Part shown: positions 35,994-45,449 of the stretch, piece by piece
How the letters are laid out: each line of letters opens with the position of its first letter
Numbering within the stretch: position 1 is the stretch's first letter
Assembly (NCBI GenBank): GCA_016125075.1
Contig: WGMO01000013.1
Location: forward strand, 1 to 64,000
DNA: 64,000 nucleotides
Origin: Terrimonas sp.
Lineage (GTDB): Bacteria > Bacteroidota > Bacteroidia > Chitinophagales > Chitinophagaceae
Reading direction: 5' to 3'
Made by a program: the position numbers and the translations under genes
Notes under the pieces: generated by a model
The model's database searches: none
The model's input: the letters and a program-made list of their open reading frames with translations, nothing else
Told to the model about the DNA's origin: nothing

Positions 35994-36010
35994 CAACAAT
36001 AATTGCAACA
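35991..36010. promoter_or_regulatory. Repeat at the copper ATPase promoter
   Basis: TTGCAACA occurs twice (35991-35998 and 36003-36010), 12 bases apart; the TTGCAA core is self-complementary. TGCAACA also occurs at 35929-35935. The pair overlaps the -7 box and predicted start site, a good place for a repressor. The regulator is not known. Confidence 0.4.
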
Positions 36011-36081
36011 TACTCCCTGCTGACCAAGGGCCGGAAGTGTAAAGCGCATCGATTCAGAAAACGTTCAGACAAAAAAAATAT

Positions 36082-38193
36082 ATGGAACAGGTTCAATGGA
36101 AAGTAGAGGGCATGGATTGTAATACCTGCGCACTGAACATTCACAAATACCTTGAAAAAAAAGGGATGAAGAATGTGAAGGTCAATTTTGCCACCGGCGA
36201 CGTGATATTTGATACGGATAAGGATATCGTCAAAGAAAAGATCTCAACGGGTATACAGGACCTCGGTTATGCAGTGGTGGGAGAGCAAAAACAGGTACAA
36301 CAAAAAAAGTACAGTTTCTTTACGACCCATTTGCAGCGATTTCTGTTTTGTCTTCCCTTTACTGTTTTACTGGTCCTGCACATGGTTCCGGGTCTGAAAC
36401 TGCATTGGCTCATGGATCCATGGGTCCAGTTGGGATTAAGTACCCCTGTATACCTGGTCGGCATGGGCTTCTTTGGTAAAAGTGCAGTAAAAAGCCTGCG
36501 GAACAGGATGCCGAACATGAACGTACTGATAGCCATGGGGGCAACTGCCGCATTCGTGTATAGTCTCTATGGTACACTTTCGGGTAATCCGGAAAACTAT
36601 ATGTTTTATGAAACAGCCGCCACCATCATCACGCTGGTGTTCATGGGTAATTATCTTGAGGACGCATCGATACATTCCACGCAAAGGGAATTGAACAAGC
36701 TGGTGCACTCACAAAAAGTGATGGCCAATATGATCGCATTTGATGATCAGCACCAGGAACAGATCTTTCCCGTGGAAAATACGCTCCTGCATGTTGGTGA
36801 CCTCATCCTGATCAAAAGCGGCGAACAGGTACCGATCGATTGCAAGATTCTATGGGGAGAGGCACATATAAATGAAGCCATCATAACGGGTGAGAGCGAA
36901 CCCATACATAAATACCGGAAAGACGCGCTGATTGGCGGAAGCTACCTGACCGAAGGAACCGTTAAGGCCCAGGTGACAGCCGTCGGAAAAGATACGGTCC
37001 TGTCCGGTATCATCAACATGGTCAAACAGGCCCAGGGTGAAAAGCCACCTGTACAAAAACTGGCCGACCGGATCAGCGGAATTTTCATACCCAGCGTGAT
37101 CCTGATTGCCATTGGCACCCTGATTGTCAACTGGCTGATCCTTGGAGCATTTACACCTGCCCTGATGCGCAGTATCGCGGTGATGGTGATTGCCTGTCCC
37201 TGTGCCATGGGTCTGGCTACCCCGGCTGCCATCGCAGTGGGGTTGGGACGCGCAGCCAAAAATGGCATTTTGTTCCGGAATGCATCCAGCCTTGAAACAT
37301 TCAAGAATATCAAACAGGTTGTTTTTGATAAGACAGGTACCCTGACAACCGGCAAATTCAGGATCACCGGTTTCCATGCTTCAGTCAACGATGATACCTT
37401 CAGGAAAATAGCCTATTCACTCGAAAAATATTCCAACCACCCGATTGCCACCAGCATCAATCAAGAATGGAAAACAAAAGAGCTGATCATCTGGACGAAA
37501 GTGGAGGAAATAAAAGGAGTCGGCATGAAGGCTATTGATAAGGAAGGGAATATCTACCAGGCTGGTTCCTTTAAGATGGTCAAAACTCCGTTGAAAGAAG
37601 ACCATCACAATGTCTATATCACAAAAAATGACGAAGTACTGGGCTGGGTGGATGTTCAGGACGAAATAAGACCAGAAGCGAAATCCGTTATCCAATACCT
37701 CGGCCAGAAAGGCATCAGGACGATCTTACTGAGCGGTGATAAATATGAAAAATGCAGGTTACTGGCCGATCAGCTGGGTATTAAAGAAATCTATGCCGAA
37801 CAGACCCCGGCACAAAAACTGGAGAAGATCGATACACTGAATCAAATCATGCCCACGGCCATGGTTGGCGATGGCATCAATGATGCCCCGGCACTGGCAA
37901 AAGCCACGCTTGGTATCTCCCTGAGCAATGCCTCCCAGATTGCCGTGGAAAGCGCCCAGGTCGTCTTAATGAACAAAGGCATCCAGCACCTCCCGATGGC
38001 ACTGGGGCTGGGTAAACATACTTATATCACCATCAAGGAAAACCTTTTCTGGGCCTTTGCCTATAATATTGTAGCCATACCGGTAGCTGCTCTTGGCTTT
38101 TTAACCCCTGCTTTTGGCGCTTTGGTGATGGGTCTGAGTGATGTGGTGCTTGCCATCAATTCCGGAAGACTGTTTGTAAAAAAGGTTGTTTAA
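36082..38193 (+). CDS. Heavy-metal translocating P1B-type ATPase (copper type)
   Basis: An N-terminal HMA domain with GMDCNTCA (Cys13, Cys16), eight predicted membrane helices, the CPC motif in CPCAMGLATP (about 371-380), phosphorylation site DKTGTLT (about 416-422) and hinge GDGINDAP (about 596-603). CPC plus a CxxC HMA points to Cu(I) export, or insertion into oxidases. The last helix reads ALVMGLSDVVLAINSGRL, where classic CopA proteins have Met-x-Ser-Ser; the second Ser is Asp here. It has its own promoter and no chaperone or oxidase genes beside it. Confidence 0.93.
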   Translation: MEQVQWKVEGMDCNTCALNIHKYLEKKGMKNVKVNFATGDVIFDTDKDIVKEKISTGIQDLGYAVVGEQKQVQQKKYSFFTTHLQRFLFCLPFTVLLVLHMVPGLKLHWLMDPWVQLGLSTPVYLVGMGFFGKSAVKSLRNRMPNMNVLIAMGATAAFVYSLYGTLSGNPENYMFYETAATIITLVFMGNYLEDASIHSTQRELNKLVHSQKVMANMIAFDDQHQEQIFPVENTLLHVGDLILIKSGEQVPIDCKILWGEAHINEAIITGESEPIHKYRKDALIGGSYLTEGTVKAQVTAVGKDTVLSGIINMVKQAQGEKPPVQKLADRISGIFIPSVILIAIGTLIVNWLILGAFTPALMRSIAVMVIACPCAMGLATPAAIAVGLGRAAKNGILFRNASSLETFKNIKQVVFDKTGTLTTGKFRITGFHASVNDDTFRKIAYSLEKYSNHPIATSINQEWKTKELIIWTKVEEIKGVGMKAIDKEGNIYQAGSFKMVKTPLKEDHHNVYITKNDEVLGWVDVQDEIRPEAKSVIQYLGQKGIRTILLSGDKYEKCRLLADQLGIKEIYAEQTPAQKLEKIDTLNQIMPTAMVGDGINDAPALAKATLGISLSNASQIAVESAQVVLMNKGIQHLPMALGLGKHTYITIKENLFWAFAYNIVAIPVAALGFLTPAFGALVMGLSDVVLAINSGRLFVKKVV

Positions 38194-38258
38194 TTTAGTT
38201 TTTGATGGTCAGCCGGTAAAACCCTTCTGCCATCCTTTCGGGCCTTGCATCTTCCTGT

Positions 38259-40169
38259 ATGAATAAAGAGATTCACGACATACTGAAACAATATTGGGGG
38301 TATGACCAGTTCCGCCCCCTGCAGGAAGCCGTGATCCTTTCTGTACTATCGGGTAAGGACAACCTGGCCCTGATGCCCACCGGCGGGGGCAAGTCTTTAT
38401 GTTTCCAGGTACCCGCCATGGCCAGGGAAGGTGTATGCCTGGTGATTTCACCGCTTATCGCACTCATGAAGGACCAGGTGGAAAACCTGAGAAAGAAAAA
38501 CATAACGGCTTATGCCATTGACTCCGGTATGAACAGGAATGCGGTGATCAATACCTTAAAGATCGCCACGAACAGTAACTGTAAATTCCTGTATGTTTCA
38601 CCTGAAAGACTTGAAACAAGGCTTTTCAAAGAATACTTACCCGCTATTCACATCAACCTGATTGCTGTGGATGAAGCACATTGTATTTCCCAATGGGGAT
38701 ATGATTTCCGCCCCTCCTACCTGAAGATCGCGGCTTTAAGGGAAGAGTTACCCCGGGTACCGGTACTGGCACTTACAGCTTCCGCCACGGAAGAGGTCCA
38801 GGAAGACATTTGTTTAAAGCTTGCTTTTGAGGAAAAAAATATTTTCAGGCAATCCTTCGAAAGACCCTCTTTATCCTACAGTGTTTTCCGGCCGGATTCA
38901 AAGATCAATAAGATCATCCAGGTACTGAACCATGTACCCGGCAGTTGTATCATCTATTGTAAAACAAGAAAGCGGGCCAAAGAGATCAGTGATTTACTGC
39001 AACTGCAGGATATTAAAGCCGATTTCTATCATGCAGGTCTCGCCCGGGAACTGCGCAATAAAAAACAGCAGGACTGGATCCGGAATAGCACCCGGGTGAT
39101 CGTATGTACCAATGCATTTGGCATGGGGATCGACAAACCCGATGTCAGGACCGTGATCCATGCCGATATGCCGGATTGCCTTGAGAATTATTACCAGGAA
39201 GCCGGTCGTGCGGGACGGGATGGGAAAAAAGCATACGCGGTTCTTTTGTATGATGAAAAAGATATTTCATCGCTGGATGAAATGGCCACCATTCGTTTCC
39301 CGGAAATGACTGCCATCAGATCGGTATATGAAGGCCTTGCCAATTACCTGCAGATCCCATCCGGCAGCGGCGACGGCCAGACCTATGATTTTGATATCAG
39401 TGATTTTATCCGGAAATTCAGCCTGAACAGTTATACCGCCTTATATGCCTTAAAGGCACTTGAACAGGATGAATGGCTCAGTTTCAATGAACAGGTTTTT
39501 CAACCCTCCTCGGTTTGTTTCAACACTTCTAAAGAAGCACTCTATCAATTTGAATCCGACCACCCCGAACTGGAACCACTGGTAAAGACACTCCTGCGTA
39601 CTTACGATGGCATTTTTGACAACCCCACCCCCCTCTCCGAACTGCAATTGGTGAAATTAATGGGCCAGGGGCCGGAAGCAATAAAATCAGGTCTCAGGGA
39701 TTTGCACCGGTACGGCATCATCTCTTATATACCCCAAAAAGACAAACCACAGTTGCAATTACTAAAGAACAGGGTGAAGACAGAAGATCTTTTCCTGAAT
39801 ATGGAACAATACCAGCTGAGAAAAGAAAGGTTTATCAAAAGGGCAACAAAGATGGTCCATTATGCCAGGGAAGCCAACACCTGCCGGAGTAAGATTATCG
39901 GGAATTATTTTGGAGATAAGGCCATGAAAAATTGCGGAATTTGTGATAATTGCCTCGAACAAAAAAACGCCCCCATCAATAAGGAAGATTTTGATAACAT
40001 ATATGGTTTGTTGAAAAAGGAATTACTGGGAAAAGAAGTCAGGAGTAAAGAACTGGTTCAAAAAATAAAAGGCATCAAAAAAGAAAAACTCTTAAAGGTT
40101 ATCAACTTTCTGCAAGCGGAAAACAAGTTAGCCGTCGACAAAGACGGATGGATGACCCTTCATGAATAA
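38259..40169 (+). CDS. ATP-dependent DNA helicase RecQ
   Basis: Superfamily 2 helicase with Walker A MPTGGGKS, DEAHCISQWGYDFRPSY (RecQ DEAH and aromatic loop), AFGMGIDKPDVR and QEAGRAGRDG. The zinc-binding site is visible in CRSKIIGNYF...CGICDNC (late in the RQC region). At 636 residues it ends with a short winged segment and seems to lack an HRDC domain, as in many Bacteroidota RecQ paralogues. It unwinds DNA 3' to 5' in recombination and repair. Confidence 0.95.
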   Translation: MNKEIHDILKQYWGYDQFRPLQEAVILSVLSGKDNLALMPTGGGKSLCFQVPAMAREGVCLVISPLIALMKDQVENLRKKNITAYAIDSGMNRNAVINTLKIATNSNCKFLYVSPERLETRLFKEYLPAIHINLIAVDEAHCISQWGYDFRPSYLKIAALREELPRVPVLALTASATEEVQEDICLKLAFEEKNIFRQSFERPSLSYSVFRPDSKINKIIQVLNHVPGSCIIYCKTRKRAKEISDLLQLQDIKADFYHAGLARELRNKKQQDWIRNSTRVIVCTNAFGMGIDKPDVRTVIHADMPDCLENYYQEAGRAGRDGKKAYAVLLYDEKDISSLDEMATIRFPEMTAIRSVYEGLANYLQIPSGSGDGQTYDFDISDFIRKFSLNSYTALYALKALEQDEWLSFNEQVFQPSSVCFNTSKEALYQFESDHPELEPLVKTLLRTYDGIFDNPTPLSELQLVKLMGQGPEAIKSGLRDLHRYGIISYIPQKDKPQLQLLKNRVKTEDLFLNMEQYQLRKERFIKRATKMVHYAREANTCRSKIIGNYFGDKAMKNCGICDNCLEQKNAPINKEDFDNIYGLLKKELLGKEVRSKELVQKIKGIKKEKLLKVINFLQAENKLAVDKDGWMTLHE

Positions 40170-40212
40170 ACGATCAGGTTCCTGTTCTTCCGTACTCCAT
40201 TATCTTAAGTGC

Positions 40213-41766
40213 TTAAAAGAAAGTTTTCTTTCTCCGGGTGGTTCCCCCCAGTCCTAATGCACCGAGCAATGACCGCACAATGGTATTACCGGCCGTCCTG
40301 GCCATACTTTTCACGATGGGGTTGTCGACCACCTGTTCAAGGGTCGATTTTTCTTCTTTTTTATGGGCCGGATTTTTTTTATTATCTGCTTCCCGGCTCT
40401 TTTCTTCCGCAATATTCAGTTTCTCTGACAGTATCTCATAAGCGCTTTTACTATCAATAACAGGATTGTATTTGGGCGCCAGTTTGGAATGCGCCACCAA
40501 CGCATCGATTTCTGTATCCGTCAATATATCCATCCTGCTCCGGGGCGGGCATAAAAGGGTATGCACGAGGGGGGTGGGGATCCCCTTTTCATTCAGCGTG
40601 GTGATAAAGGCTTCCCCGATGCCCAGTTGGGTCAGCGCATCTTCTGTTTTGTAAAAATCGGAAAGTGGATAATTCGCTGCCGTTTGTTTGATGGTTTTCC
40701 GGTCGTTGGCAGTAAAGGCGCGAAGGGCGTGCTGCACTTTCATACCCAGTTGCGAGAGTACGGAGGCCGGAACATCCATTGGGTTTTGGGTACAGAAGAA
40801 GATCCCGATACCCTTGGAACGGATCAGTTTGATCACCGTTTCTATTTGTTGTAACAATACTTCACTGGCTTCCTGGAAAATCAGGTGTGCCTCATCGATG
40901 AATAAAACCAGTTTGGGCTTGTCCAGATCCCCCTCTTCAGGACTGGTAGCATATAATTCTGCCAGCAATTGCAACATAAAGGTCGAGAACAGTTTTGGCC
41001 GGTCCTGCAAATCGGTCACCCGGATGATGGAGATCATGCCCCTCCCATCATCTCCAATACGCATCAGGTCTTCGACCTCAAAACTTTTTTCGCCAAAAAA
41101 AACATCTGCGCCCTGTTGTTGCAGTTCGATCACCTTTCTTAAAATTGTTCCGGTGGAAGTTGTGGATACTTTCCCGTATGTCTTTTCCAGTTCGGGTTTC
41201 CCCTCATCACTTACATATTGCAGCACTTTGATAAAATCCTTCAGGTCCAGCAGGGGTAGCTTATTATCATCACAGTATTTAAAGATCATGGAAACAAAAC
41301 CGCCTTGTGTGTCGTTCAGACCCAAAATCTTGGATAACAATACCGGACCGAACTCGCTGACGGTGGCGCGTAACCGGACACCTTTTTCATTGCTCAGGGT
41401 AAACAGGTCGGCAGGAAACCCGGTGGGTTGATAGGTAATCCCGATCTTCCGGCAACGGTCTGTGATCTTGTCATTTTCCATACCCGGCGCAGCAATACCA
41501 CTCAGGTCACCTTTGATATCCATCAATACCACAGGCACACTGGCATCGCTCAATGCTTCACTGATCACCTGTAAAGTCTTCGTTTTTCCTGTTCCGGTGG
41601 CTCCTGCAATCAAACCATGCCGGTTCAATGTTTTCAGGGCCAGTTTCACCGTTGCCCCTTCTACCGCTTCCCCGTCAACCATCCCAACACCCAGTACCAC
41701 CGATTCGCCTTTGAACGTATACCCGGACTGAACGCTTTCCAGGAATTTTACCTTGTCTGCCACCAT
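40213..41766 (-). CDS. HerA-like ATPase, DUF853 family
   Basis: A 517-residue protein with Walker A GATGTGKTKT (about 55-64), Walker B LVLFIDEAHL (about 262-271) and the YjgR/DUF853 layout, ending in a basic tail (TTRRKKTFF). DUF853 proteins are HerA/FtsK-type NTPases of uncertain job, possibly DNA translocation. Convergent with recQ, 43 bases apart, with no clear terminator. The cellular role is not known. Confidence 0.9.
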   Translation of the reverse strand: MVADKVKFLESVQSGYTFKGESVVLGVGMVDGEAVEGATVKLALKTLNRHGLIAGATGTGKTKTLQVISEALSDASVPVVLMDIKGDLSGIAAPGMENDKITDRCRKIGITYQPTGFPADLFTLSNEKGVRLRATVSEFGPVLLSKILGLNDTQGGFVSMIFKYCDDNKLPLLDLKDFIKVLQYVSDEGKPELEKTYGKVSTTSTGTILRKVIELQQQGADVFFGEKSFEVEDLMRIGDDGRGMISIIRVTDLQDRPKLFSTFMLQLLAELYATSPEEGDLDKPKLVLFIDEAHLIFQEASEVLLQQIETVIKLIRSKGIGIFFCTQNPMDVPASVLSQLGMKVQHALRAFTANDRKTIKQTAANYPLSDFYKTEDALTQLGIGEAFITTLNEKGIPTPLVHTLLCPPRSRMDILTDTEIDALVAHSKLAPKYNPVIDSKSAYEILSEKLNIAEEKSREADNKKNPAHKKEEKSTLEQVVDNPIVKSMARTAGNTIVRSLLGALGLGGTTRRKKTFF

Positions 41767-41879
41767 AATTTTTATTTAGGGGAAAGTTACATAATTGCAT
41801 GAAATAGAAGGATTATGGATAACAAATTCCTGGGGTCTTCCCGGCAAAAAAATGGGCATTGGAAGATACCTGGGAAATT

Positions 41880-41920
41880 AAATTATCAAAATTTGATAAT
41901 TTTTTATTGTTTATCAATAA
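41880..41920. promoter_or_regulatory. Long palindrome upstream of the DUF2975/XRE pair
   Basis: Arms AAATTATCAAA and TTTGATAATTT form a perfect palindrome around a single central base (41880-41902). It is followed at once by TTATTG-N5-CAATAA (41904-41920). The whole lies about 35-75 bases before the DUF2975 gene in A/T-rich DNA and is a likely operator, perhaps for the XRE regulator of the pair. Confidence 0.55.
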
Positions 41921-41954
41921 ATATTTATAATTTTACAATCAAATAGGAAGAACG

Positions 41955-42845
41955 ATGCCATATCAACTTAACAGAATTTTAATCCCCGTTTTTTTCCTGC
42001 TCGCACTTATTCTTCTGCTCACGAATATTCCGGATAAACGGGAAGCGGCCAGCCAGGCCGTTAACAATGCCATCGACAATATCCAACCCGGCGATATCGG
42101 GCTGGACTCCGGAAACTGTAATAGGATCAATGACAGTTTACGCTGGTACAAACAGAACCTCCGGAAAAGACTATCGGGCAGTGGCCAGTCTTTTTTCAAT
42201 TCCCTGGTGGGCTATTCGGTGATTCATGAATGTGATACCTGCAATTTGATGCAGCCTTTTTATGAGAACCGCAACCAGCAGGTCCGAAAATATTTTTTAC
42301 GCATCGACGGATATATTCCCAGGCAAGTGGGTACATTTTTTTCCCGTCCTGATAATGACCATTTGAATTGGGTTACCGGCAATTCAGATAGGGTGACCGG
42401 TGCCCGGTATACTTCGAACCTCAATACAGGAAATCCTGACCCGGCTGTTTTGATACCGGTTTCGGAAACCTCCTTTAAGACCTGGCGGATCCTTATCATT
42501 GTTTTTTCAATCGCCCTGTTCATCTTTCTGTTCATCGTAGTGATACGGATGCCTTTGTTAACACTTTATGATATTTCCACCGGGGAGGTATTTACCCGTA
42601 AGAATATAAACAGGCTGAGGCTAACCGGCTGGTCGTTGATCGGCATGGCTATTATCCCGGTCATCTTTTCATGGTCAATCGGATTTTTATTCCCCGGATG
42701 GATCCCAAAAACGCTTTACTTTCCGTTTTGGGAAAGCCTGTTTGATAACAAAAACCGGCTGTTAGCCGGTGTCATCATATTCATCATCCAGTCTGCCATC
42801 AAAAAGGGTTATCATTTACAAAAGGAACAAGACTTAACTATTTAA
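41955..42845 (+). CDS. DUF2975 domain membrane protein
   Basis: A 296-residue protein with an N-terminal membrane helix (about 8-24), a polar region of about 140 residues, and three more helices near 175-195, 222-246 and 262-282. The C-terminal part with LYDISTGEVFTRKNINRLRLTGW is the DUF2975 signature. Such proteins are usually encoded next to a small YozG-like XRE regulator, as here (2 bases apart). The long region after the first helix is larger than in most DUF2975 proteins. Function unknown; a membrane-linked regulatory pair is inferred. Confidence 0.82.
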   Translation: MPYQLNRILIPVFFLLALILLLTNIPDKREAASQAVNNAIDNIQPGDIGLDSGNCNRINDSLRWYKQNLRKRLSGSGQSFFNSLVGYSVIHECDTCNLMQPFYENRNQQVRKYFLRIDGYIPRQVGTFFSRPDNDHLNWVTGNSDRVTGARYTSNLNTGNPDPAVLIPVSETSFKTWRILIIVFSIALFIFLFIVVIRMPLLTLYDISTGEVFTRKNINRLRLTGWSLIGMAIIPVIFSWSIGFLFPGWIPKTLYFPFWESLFDNKNRLLAGVIIFIIQSAIKKGYHLQKEQDLTI

Positions 42846-42847
42846 GC

Positions 42848-43078
42848 ATGCCCATTGTCGTAAATTTAGATGTAATGCTTGCCCGTCGAAAGGTCTCGCT
42901 GACCGAATTGAGTGAAAGGCTGGGTATCACCATTGCCAATCTCAGTATCCTGAAGACCGGCAAGGCAAAAGCTATCCGGTTTTCAACCCTTGAAGAAATC
43001 TGTAAGGTGCTCGATTGCCAGCCTGGCGATATTCTAGAATACCTGAATGATAAGGATTATAAAAAACTGATGGGTTAA
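42848..43078 (+). CDS. Small XRE-family HTH regulator (YozG-like)
   Basis: A 76-residue Cro/C1-type HTH: MLARRKVSLTELSERLGITIANLSILKTG is the HTH and LEEICKVLDCQPGDILEY the typical closing part. It starts 2 bases after the DUF2975 stop, forming the well-known DUF2975-XRE pair. It is a likely ligand for the palindrome upstream. Confidence 0.92.
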   Translation: MPIVVNLDVMLARRKVSLTELSERLGITIANLSILKTGKAKAIRFSTLEEICKVLDCQPGDILEYLNDKDYKKLMG

Positions 43079-43092
43079 ACGCCGAAAACAGC

Positions 43093-43464
43093 TCATAGGT
43101 CCTCTTCCCTTTCCAGCATGAGGATCGCACTTTGCGGCACGATATAATATTTCTCTCCTTCATACATCACTTCTGTGGCGCTGCTCAGCAGGAATATTGC
43201 CAGGTCGCCTTCTCTGGCCTGCAGGGGCACATACTTGATTTTCTCCTCTTCACCTTTCCAGGATTCATCCTCGACCGGCATAGGGATGGCATACCCGGGG
43301 CCGGTTTTAATGATATAGCCCTGCTGCACTTTTTCCTTTTCATGAACACCGGGCGGGAGATAGAGGCCGCTGGGGGTCCGGTCGTCGGGTTTGGAAAGCC
43401 TGATCAGGACCCTGTCGCCAATGACAATCAATTTTTTCAGCCTGTTATCCGGGGTAATATGCAT
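43093..43464 (-). CDS. Divergent GroES-family co-chaperone
   Basis: A 123-residue protein with the GroES fold marks: IGDRVLIRLSKPD, a mobile-loop-like TPSGLYLPPGV, GYIIKTGPGY and a closing KYYIVPQSAILMLERE. It is longer than standard GroES (about 95) because of an acidic insertion (about VEDESWKGEEEKIK). No groEL lies beside it. The ATG at 43464 is chosen since the family start (MHITPDNRLKKLIV) is there; the ORF extends to 43515. It may be an accessory, non-canonical GroES. Confidence 0.8.
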   Translation of the reverse strand: MHITPDNRLKKLIVIGDRVLIRLSKPDDRTPSGLYLPPGVHEKEKVQQGYIIKTGPGYAIPMPVEDESWKGEEEKIKYVPLQAREGDLAIFLLSSATEVMYEGEKYYIVPQSAILMLEREEDL

Positions 43465-43610
43465 AATCAAATCGCTTGTTATCAACACAAAAATATAAAA
43501 TGAACCGTTCATCACAAGTTCATTAAGTTCTTAACAAAATATTACACAGGCCAGTTCATATTTGGCAAAAGATTTATATTTATTTGTAGATAAGAACTAA
43601 AATCAAAAAA

Positions 43611-44309
43611 ATGGAAGGAAAAAAACCCCGCATTCTTTTATGCGAAGATGACCCGAACCTAGGAAGCGTATTGAAGAATTACCTTGAGTTGAATGATTAT
43701 GATGTTACCCTCGAGCGGGATGGCCGTCTGGGCCTCGCAGCTTTTCAACGTGAAAAATTTGACCTTTGCCTGCTGGATGTGATGATGCCGAATATGGATG
43801 GTTTTACACTGGCAGAAGAAATAAGGGATGTGGACCCCGATATACCTTTGTTCTTTCTGAGCGCCAAAACCATGAAGGATGATATCATCCAGGGTTATAA
43901 GCTGGGTGCAGATGATTATATCACAAAACCATTCGACAGCGAAGTATTGTTGCTCAAGATCAAGGCCATTTTGAAACGCAACGAAGAACTGAACAAGGAA
44001 AGCGAGAATATGCAATTTGACCTGGCCGGTTATCATTTCAATCCTAAATTACGGGAGCTCACGCATGATGGCGTTACACAAACATTGTCGCCGAAAGAAA
44101 ATGAACTGCTCAAGATGCTGGCAGAACATATGAATGACCTTTTACCCCGCGAACAGGCCCTGAAAAAGATCTGGGGAAGCGATACCTATTTCAATGGCCG
44201 CAGCATGGATGTGTATATTGCCAAGTTGCGCAAATATTTAAGGAATGATGAAAAGATCGAGATCGTGAATATCCATGGAAACGGGTTCAGGCTGGTGGTT
44301 CAGGAATGA
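43611..44309 (+). CDS. OmpR-family response regulator (RprY-like)
   Basis: Receiver domain (about 6-120) with acidic pocket EDD, phosphorylatable Asp56 (LCLLDVMMPNMDGF) and Lys in ITKPFD, then a winged-helix DNA-binding domain (about 135-231; LSPKENELLKMLAEH and GRSMDVYIAKLRKYL). No histidine kinase gene is adjacent, so the partner must be elsewhere. It is similar in form to RprY of Bacteroides. Confidence 0.93.
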   Translation: MEGKKPRILLCEDDPNLGSVLKNYLELNDYDVTLERDGRLGLAAFQREKFDLCLLDVMMPNMDGFTLAEEIRDVDPDIPLFFLSAKTMKDDIIQGYKLGADDYITKPFDSEVLLLKIKAILKRNEELNKESENMQFDLAGYHFNPKLRELTHDGVTQTLSPKENELLKMLAEHMNDLLPREQALKKIWGSDTYFNGRSMDVYIAKLRKYLRNDEKIEIVNIHGNGFRLVVQE

Positions 44310-44334
44310 TAAATAAAATTTTCCTGTAATAATA

Positions 44335-44362
44335 AAAGGCTGCCTTTACAAAGGCGGCCTTT
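44335..44362. terminator. Bidirectional terminator between the response regulator and ruvB
   Basis: AAAGGCTGCC and GGCGGCCTTT make a 10-bp stem with one G-U pair and loop TTTACAAA. It lies between two convergent genes, directly at the ruvB stop. Downstream T-runs are weak, so efficiency is uncertain. Confidence 0.7.
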
Positions 44363-44363
44363 C

Positions 44364-45395
44364 TTATGTAAATAAGGTTCCCGGGTTACCGGGTCTTGTT
44401 TTTCCCAAATGTTCATAGGCTTTCGCGGTTACTTCACGGCCCCGGGGGGTGCGTTGCAGGAATCCTTCCTGGATCAGGAAGGGTTCATACACTTCTTCCA
44501 GTGTGCCGGCCTCTTCCCCCACTGCGGTGGCAATGGTAGTAATACCCACCGGCCCACCCTTGAATTTATCAATGATGGTTGAAAGGATACGGTTATCCAT
44601 ATCATCGAGACCATGTTCATCTACATTTAATGCCCGCAGTGCGTGCTGGGTGATCCCAAGATCGATCCTGCCATCATTCAGTACCTGGGCAAAATCACGA
44701 ACCCTTCGCAACAAACCATTGGCAATACGGGGTGTTCCACGGCTCCGGCGGGAAATTTCTTCGGTCGCATCCGATGTGATCTTTGTCTGCAGGATTCCCG
44801 AAGCCCGGATGATGATCTTTTTAAGGGTTTCAGCATTGTAGTATTCCAGTCTTGATTTGATCGCAAACCTGGATAAGAGGGGTGCCGTCAATAAACCGCT
44901 TCTGGTTGTTGCCCCGATGAGTGTAAAAGGGTTCAGGTTGAGTTGTATGCTCCTGGCATTGGGACCGCTCTCGATCATGATATCGATACGATAGTCCTCC
45001 ATGGCTGAATACAGATATTCTTCCACTACCGTACTCAGGCGGTGTATCTCGTCGATAAACAAAACATCACTGGGTTCAAGGCTGGTCAATAAGCCTGCCA
45101 GGTCACCGGGCTTTTCAATGACGGGTCCCGAGGTTTCCTTAATATTTACCCCCAGTTCATTGGCAACGATCCTTGACAGCGTTGTCTTTCCCAGGCCGGG
45201 AGGACCATGGAACAGCACATGATCAAGGGCTTCACCCCGCATTTTGGCCGCTTTGATAAATACTTTCAGGTTTTCGATCGCCTGCTCCTGACCGGAAAAG
45301 TCAGCAATATGCGAAGGCCTGATATTATTCTCAAATTCCTTATCGGCGGCTGTTAAAGTTTCTTTATCCGTACTCAGGTTAGGATTGGACATCAA
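44364..45395 (-). CDS. Holliday junction branch migration helicase RuvB
   Basis: AAA+ ATPase with [14 protein letters not shown], Walker [10 protein letters not shown], Walker [29 protein letters not shown] and the C-terminal winged helix ([17 protein letters not shown]). 343 residues, normal for RuvB. It drives branch migration with RuvA during recombination repair. Confidence 0.98.
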   Translation of the reverse strand: MMSNPNLSTDKETLTAADKEFENNIRPSHIADFSGQEQAIENLKVFIKAAKMRGEALDHVLFHGPPGLGKTTLSRIVANELGVNIKETSGPVIEKPGDLAGLLTSLEPSDVLFIDEIHRLSTVVEEYLYSAMEDYRIDIMIESGPNARSIQLNLNPFTLIGATTRSGLLTAPLLSRFAIKSRLEYYNAETLKKIIIRASGILQTKITSDATEEISRRSRGTPRIANGLLRRVRDFAQVLNDGRIDLGITQHALRALNVDEHGLDDMDNRILSTIIDKFKGGPVGITTIATAVGEEAGTLEEVYEPFLIQEGFLQRTPRGREVTAKAYEHLGKTRPGNPGTLFT

Positions 45396-45449
45396 TAATT
45401 TTATTAAACTTTGTAAAGCTAATTATTATCGCGCAAAATATTTTTTTAT

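Noticed and set aside
40688-41431. 247-codon open frame on the plus strand opposite the HerA-like gene
   Set aside because: It lies fully antisense to a gene with clear Walker motifs and is Ser/Cys-rich low-information sequence with no recognisable domain.
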